Position numbers and translations under genes: made by a program
Shown: positions 61,207 to 64,000 of the stretch, in pieces
How the letters are laid out: every line of letters starts with the position of its first letter
Numbering within the stretch: the stretch's first letter is position 1
Notes under the pieces: generated by a model
What the model saw: the letters and a program-made list of their open reading frames with translations, nothing else
The model's database searches: none
Told to the model about the DNA's origin: nothing
From: Streptomyces sp. Je 1-79
GTDB lineage: Bacteria; Actinomycetota; Actinomycetes; Streptomycetales; Streptomycetaceae
Assembly: GCF_025195125.1 (NCBI RefSeq)
Contig: NZ_JAMGSL010000008.1
Span: 242,864 to 306,863, forward strand
DNA: 64,000 nt
Reading direction: 5' to 3'

Positions 61207-62244
61207 ATGGTCCGCACGATGTCTCTGCTCCGCGCCCTGATCGGCACCGCCCGTACGCTCCGGCTCGCTCCGCGGCTCCACTCCGCGCTGCCGCCGGACG
61301 ACGACGTGCTGCTCGACGCGCCGGACGACAGGCTCGCCCCGGCGCTGGTGGCGGCCGCGCTCGCCGATCCCGAGCCCGCCGCCAAGCTGCTCGCGACGAC
61401 CCGGGACGCCGCCGAGTGGGAGAAGCGGGACCGGTACGTGGCGCGGCTCGCGACCTTCGCGTACAGCCGTGAGGAGTGGCTGGCCCACTGGCTGGCCGTC
61501 TCGCCCCGCGACCCGGACGCCCTGCTCGTCAAGGCGGAGCTCGCGGTGCGCAGGGCCTGGGAGTCGCCGGCCCGCTCCGAGCGGCTGCGGGAGCTCGGAC
61601 CGCTGATCGACGCGGCCGCGGAGGCCTCGCCCCGCGACCCGGTGCCGTGGCGGCTCGCCCTGGACCACGCCCGCGGCACCCACGCCGGGCACACGGCCTT
61701 CGAGGCGCTGTGGGAGCAGGCCGTGCGCCGTGCCCCGCACCACTACGGCTGCCACGTCGCCGCACTGCGGTATCTGTCGGCCCAGTGGTACGGCTCGCAC
61801 CACGAGTGCTTCGACTTCGCCGAGGAGGCCGCCGCCGACGCGCCCCCGGGCTCCCTGGCCCGGGCGCTCCCGGTCAACGCCGCCTTCGCGCAGCTCCTCG
61901 CCGGCACCGGACCCGTCCAGGTGGACCGGATCGACGCCGCCGCGGACCGGGGCGTCGCGCTGTCGGCGGAGTATCCGGAGGGCGACCCGTGGGCCGCGGA
62001 GGTCCGTAATCTGCTGGTGTACGTGCTGGTCAGGCGGGCGCGCTGGGCGGAGGCACTGGAGGAGTTCCGAAAGATCGGACCGTACGCCACGTCGTTTCCG
62101 TGGGCCCTCGTGGAGGACGATCCACTGGCCGGTTTCCTGGAGACGAGGGACCTGGTGCGGGCCGAGGCGGGCCGCACGGTCCCCCCGCGCGGGACCGGAG
62201 TCGGACGGGCCGGCCGGGCCGCGCCCGGCGGCCATTACTCTTGA
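61207..62244 (+). CDS. Uncharacterised helical protein
   Basis: A 345-aa, mostly alpha-helical and cytoplasmic protein that I do not recognise. It has two similar stretches with an SPRDP motif (WLAVSPRDPDALLVKAELAV and AAAEASPRDPVPWRLALDHA) and later VRRAPHHYGCHVAALRYLSA, which suggests TPR-like or DUF4034-like helical repeats. The tail is Gly/Ala/Arg-rich. ATG at 61207 is used; an internal ATG at 61219 (MSLLRAL) is an alternative. It lies 5 bp before the Lon-domain gene start and may share its transcript with the next two genes. Confidence 0.78.
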   Translation: MVRTMSLLRALIGTARTLRLAPRLHSALPPDDDVLLDAPDDRLAPALVAAALADPEPAAKLLATTRDAAEWEKRDRYVARLATFAYSREEWLAHWLAVSPRDPDALLVKAELAVRRAWESPARSERLRELGPLIDAAAEASPRDPVPWRLALDHARGTHAGHTAFEALWEQAVRRAPHHYGCHVAALRYLSAQWYGSHHECFDFAEEAAADAPPGSLARALPVNAAFAQLLAGTGPVQVDRIDAAADRGVALSAEYPEGDPWAAEVRNLLVYVLVRRARWAEALEEFRKIGPYATSFPWALVEDDPLAGFLETRDLVRAEAGRTVPPRGTGVGRAGRAAPGGHYS

Positions 62245-62249
62245 CCGCT

Positions 62250-62987
62250 GTGACCACCGCTCGCCTGCCACTCTTCCCGCTCAACGCGGTGCTGTTCCCG
62301 GGCCTCGTGCTGCCCCTCAACGTCTTCGAGGAGCGCTATCGCGCCATGATGCGCGAGCTGCTCAAGACCGACGAGTCGGAGCCGCGCCGCTTCGCCGTCG
62401 TCGCGATCCGCGACGGCCGTGAGGTGGCGCCGACGGCGCCGGGGATGCCGGACCAGACGGCTCTGCCGGAGAAGGGGCCCGCCGCGGGCTTCGGCCCGGA
62501 CCCGATCCAGGCGTTCCACCGGGTGGGCTGCATCGCCGACGCGGCGACGATCCGGGAACGCTCGAACGGCAGCTTCGAGGTGATGGCCACGGGGACGACC
62601 CGGGTGAAGCTGCTCTCCGTGGATGCGAGCGGGCCGTTCCTGATGGCCGAGATCGAGGAGATCCCGGAGGAGCAGGGCGACGAGGCGGGCACCCTCGCGG
62701 AGGTCGTGCTGCGGGCGTTCCGGAGCTACCAGAAGCGGCTGGCGGGGGCGCGGGAGCGGTCGCTGACGACGAGCGACCTGCCGGACGACCCGTCGGTGGT
62801 GTCGTACCTGGTCGCGGCTGCGGCGGTGCTCGACACACCGGCGAAGCAGCGGCTGCTGCAGGCGCCGGACACGGCGACCCGGCTGCGGGAGGAACTGGCG
62901 CTGCTGCGGTCGGAGACGGCGGTGCTGCGGCATCTGCCGTCCCTGCCGGCGGTGGAGCTGACCCGGGCGCCGACAAGCCCGAACTGA
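62250..62987 (+). CDS. Lon N-terminal-domain protein
   Basis: A 245-aa stand-alone LON substrate-binding domain without protease or ATPase parts. RLPLFPLNAVLFPGLVLPLN, then VFEERYRAMM, is the diagnostic start; FHRVGCIADAATIRERSNGS and FEVMATGTTRVKLL complete the beta-domain, and a helical C-terminal part follows. Such proteins are thought to recognise protein substrates or act as adaptors. The GTG at 62250 is used. It is followed 12 bp later by the YbaK-type gene, so the two are probably co-transcribed. Confidence 0.92.
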   Translation: MTTARLPLFPLNAVLFPGLVLPLNVFEERYRAMMRELLKTDESEPRRFAVVAIRDGREVAPTAPGMPDQTALPEKGPAAGFGPDPIQAFHRVGCIADAATIRERSNGSFEVMATGTTRVKLLSVDASGPFLMAEIEEIPEEQGDEAGTLAEVVLRAFRSYQKRLAGARERSLTTSDLPDDPSVVSYLVAAAAVLDTPAKQRLLQAPDTATRLREELALLRSETAVLRHLPSLPAVELTRAPTSPN

Positions 62988-62999
62988 CCGAGGAGTCCG

Positions 63000-63497
63000 G
63001 TGGCGAAGAAGCAGAAGAAGTCCCAGGGCGGAACCCCGGCGACCGTCGCCCTGACGGCGTCCGGGACCCCGTTCACGCTCCATGCCTACGAGCACGACCC
63101 GGCGTCGGCCTCGTACGGCGAGGAGGCGGCGGAGGCGCTCGGCGTCTCCCCCGACCGGGTCTTCAAGACGCTGGTCGCGGACGTCGACGGCGAGCTGACG
63201 GTCGCGGTCGTCCCGGTCGCCGGCCAGCTCGACCTGAAGGCCCTGGCCTCGGCGGTGGGCGGCAAGCGCGCGTCGATGGCGGACCCGGCCCTGGCCGAAC
63301 GCACGACGGGCTACGTCCGGGGCGGCATCTCCCCCCTGGGCCAGCGCAAGCGCCTCCGCACGGTCCTGGACGCCTCGGCCTCCGCCCACGAGACGATCTG
63401 CATCTCGGCGGGCCGCCGCGGCCTGGAGGTGGAGCTCACCCCCACGGCCCTGACCACCCTCACCTCGGCGGTCCTGGCCCCGATCGGCCGCGGCTGA
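63000..63497 (+). CDS. ybaK: YbaK/EbsC-type Cys-tRNA(Pro) deacylase
   Basis: A 165-aa trans-editing protein that removes mis-attached amino acids, typically Cys from tRNA(Pro). YbaK features are PFTLHAYEHD, AAEALGVSPDRVFKTLVADV (catalytic Lys in FKTL), VPVAGQLDLKALASAVGGK and GGISPLGQRKRLRTVLD. A lysine-rich N-terminus (AKKQKKSQGG) precedes the domain. The GTG at 63000 has GAGGAG upstream. It is convergent with the membrane-protein gene at the window end. Confidence 0.93.
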   Translation: MAKKQKKSQGGTPATVALTASGTPFTLHAYEHDPASASYGEEAAEALGVSPDRVFKTLVADVDGELTVAVVPVAGQLDLKALASAVGGKRASMADPALAERTTGYVRGGISPLGQRKRLRTVLDASASAHETICISAGRRGLEVELTPTALTTLTSAVLAPIGRG

Positions 63498-63521
63498 CAC
63501 CAGAGGTCCGGGGCCGCAGGC

Positions 63522-64000
63522 TCAGGCCTCGTCGCCCGTCTCCTTCTGCGGGGGCCATTCGTCTTCCGGGTCCCTCGGGCCGAAGAGCGCCGTCAGGGCG
63601 AGGTGGACGATCATGGCCGCGAGCGGCCAGGCCAGCATCGCGCCCGCCCACATCTCCAGCTTCAGCGGCGCGTCGAACTCCACGCCCGCCCCGACCTCCT
63701 TGGCATGGGCGACGACGTCGTGCGTCGGTCCCAGGAACGTCCCCACGCCCCACCCGAGCAGCGAGCCGAGGACACCGCCCGCGGCCAGCGCGATCACCAG
63801 CGCCACGCCGCCGTACCGGTGGAAGAGGAAGACGAGCGCCGCGGCCAGCGCGCCGAACCCGAGCGCCAGCAGGACGAACGTTCCGTCCGCCCCGACGGCC
63901 GCCTCCCCCTCGCTGTTCCGCAGGAACACCGCCTTGCCGTCCGAGATCAGCGGAACCCGGGGCGCCAGCCACAGCCACAGCAGTCCCAGCAGCGCACCCG
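63522..64000 (-). CDS. Membrane protein, 5' end beyond the window
   Basis: The 3' part (about 159 codons) of a gene that continues past position 64000. The visible product begins in GALLGLLWLWLAPRVPLISD, then GKAVFLRNSEGEAAVGADG (a short extracytoplasmic loop). Three more transmembrane helices follow (FVLLALGFGALAAALVFLF, VALVIALAAGGVLGSLLGWG, MLAWPLAAMIVHLALTALFG) and an acidic cytoplasmic tail. The pattern resembles the DUF2567 family of actinobacterial membrane proteins. It is not truncated biologically, only by the window. Confidence 0.8.
   Translation of the reverse strand, partial: GALLGLLWLWLAPRVPLISDGKAVFLRNSEGEAAVGADGTFVLLALGFGALAAALVFLFHRYGGVALVIALAAGGVLGSLLGWGVGTFLGPTHDVVAHAKEVGAGVEFDAPLKLEMWAGAMLAWPLAAMIVHLALTALFGPRDPEDEWPPQKETGDEA

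Overview
The window is a 64 kb stretch of a Streptomyces chromosome. The evidence is a very high G+C content, GTG starts and 4-nt start/stop overlaps, a trypsin very close to the S. griseus enzyme, and the typical streptomycete gltBD / lgt / trp / his neighbourhood that uses the dual-function isomerase PriA. I see no tRNA, rRNA, CRISPR array, transposase or prophage gene.

Region 1 (1-3.4 kb) has a secreted trypsin, a HExxH zinc-ribbon protein and an ankyrin/HEAT-repeat protein. Region 2 (3.4-25.5 kb) is dominated by fatty-acid/steroid-type catabolism. Two SDR genes diverge from echA20-ipdA-ipdB-ipdC, and fadA6-kstR2-ipdF-fadE30 diverge from an enoyl-CoA hydratase and two acyl-CoA dehydrogenases. 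Gene content and order match the KstR2 regulon of Mycobacterium tuberculosis, which degrades steroid rings C and D (the HIP-CoA pathway). Both divergent gaps carry nearly the same palindrome, which fits the published KstR2 motif. A tyrosine phosphatase, a DEAD-box helicase and a cold-shock gene lie between the two halves. At the edges are broken genes: a short 3-ketosteroid-dehydrogenase-like remnant (about 3.4 kb), and a fused scar of a fadD and a flavin reductase (21.3-22.0 kb). The cluster therefore looks eroded. It is followed by a PadR regulator with a divergent luciferase-like monooxygenase / SDR / esterase operon.

Region 3 (25.6-32.8 kb) is gltD-gltB, with GlnR-like half-sites upstream, and a VIT1-type iron/manganese transporter with a possible iron box. 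Region 4 (33.0-41.1 kb) is the least understood part: a tightly coupled seven-gene operon of four different ADP-ribosylglycohydrolase-family proteins, a ribokinase, a class III CoA-transferase and a CitE-like CoA lyase. It ends at a strong hairpin shared with convergent lgt.

Region 5 (41.2-50.7 kb) reads leftward: hisI-trpE, a TIGR02234 membrane protein, an HGxxPAAW protein, a DUF2752 protein, trpC-trpM, trpB-trpA, a DsbA-like protein and lgt. Region 6 (50.7-59.2 kb) holds a TIGR03085 gene, an ArsR-MFS pair, and the leftward his operon hisD-hisC-hisB-small membrane protein-hisH-priA-ridA-hisF. No separate trpF is present; PriA is expected to serve both pathways. Region 7 (59.3-64 kb) has a membrane protein, an uncharacterised protein, a Lon N-domain protein, a YbaK deacylase and the 3' part of a membrane-protein gene cut by the window end.

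All functions are inferred from motifs and remembered family features. No database search was possible.
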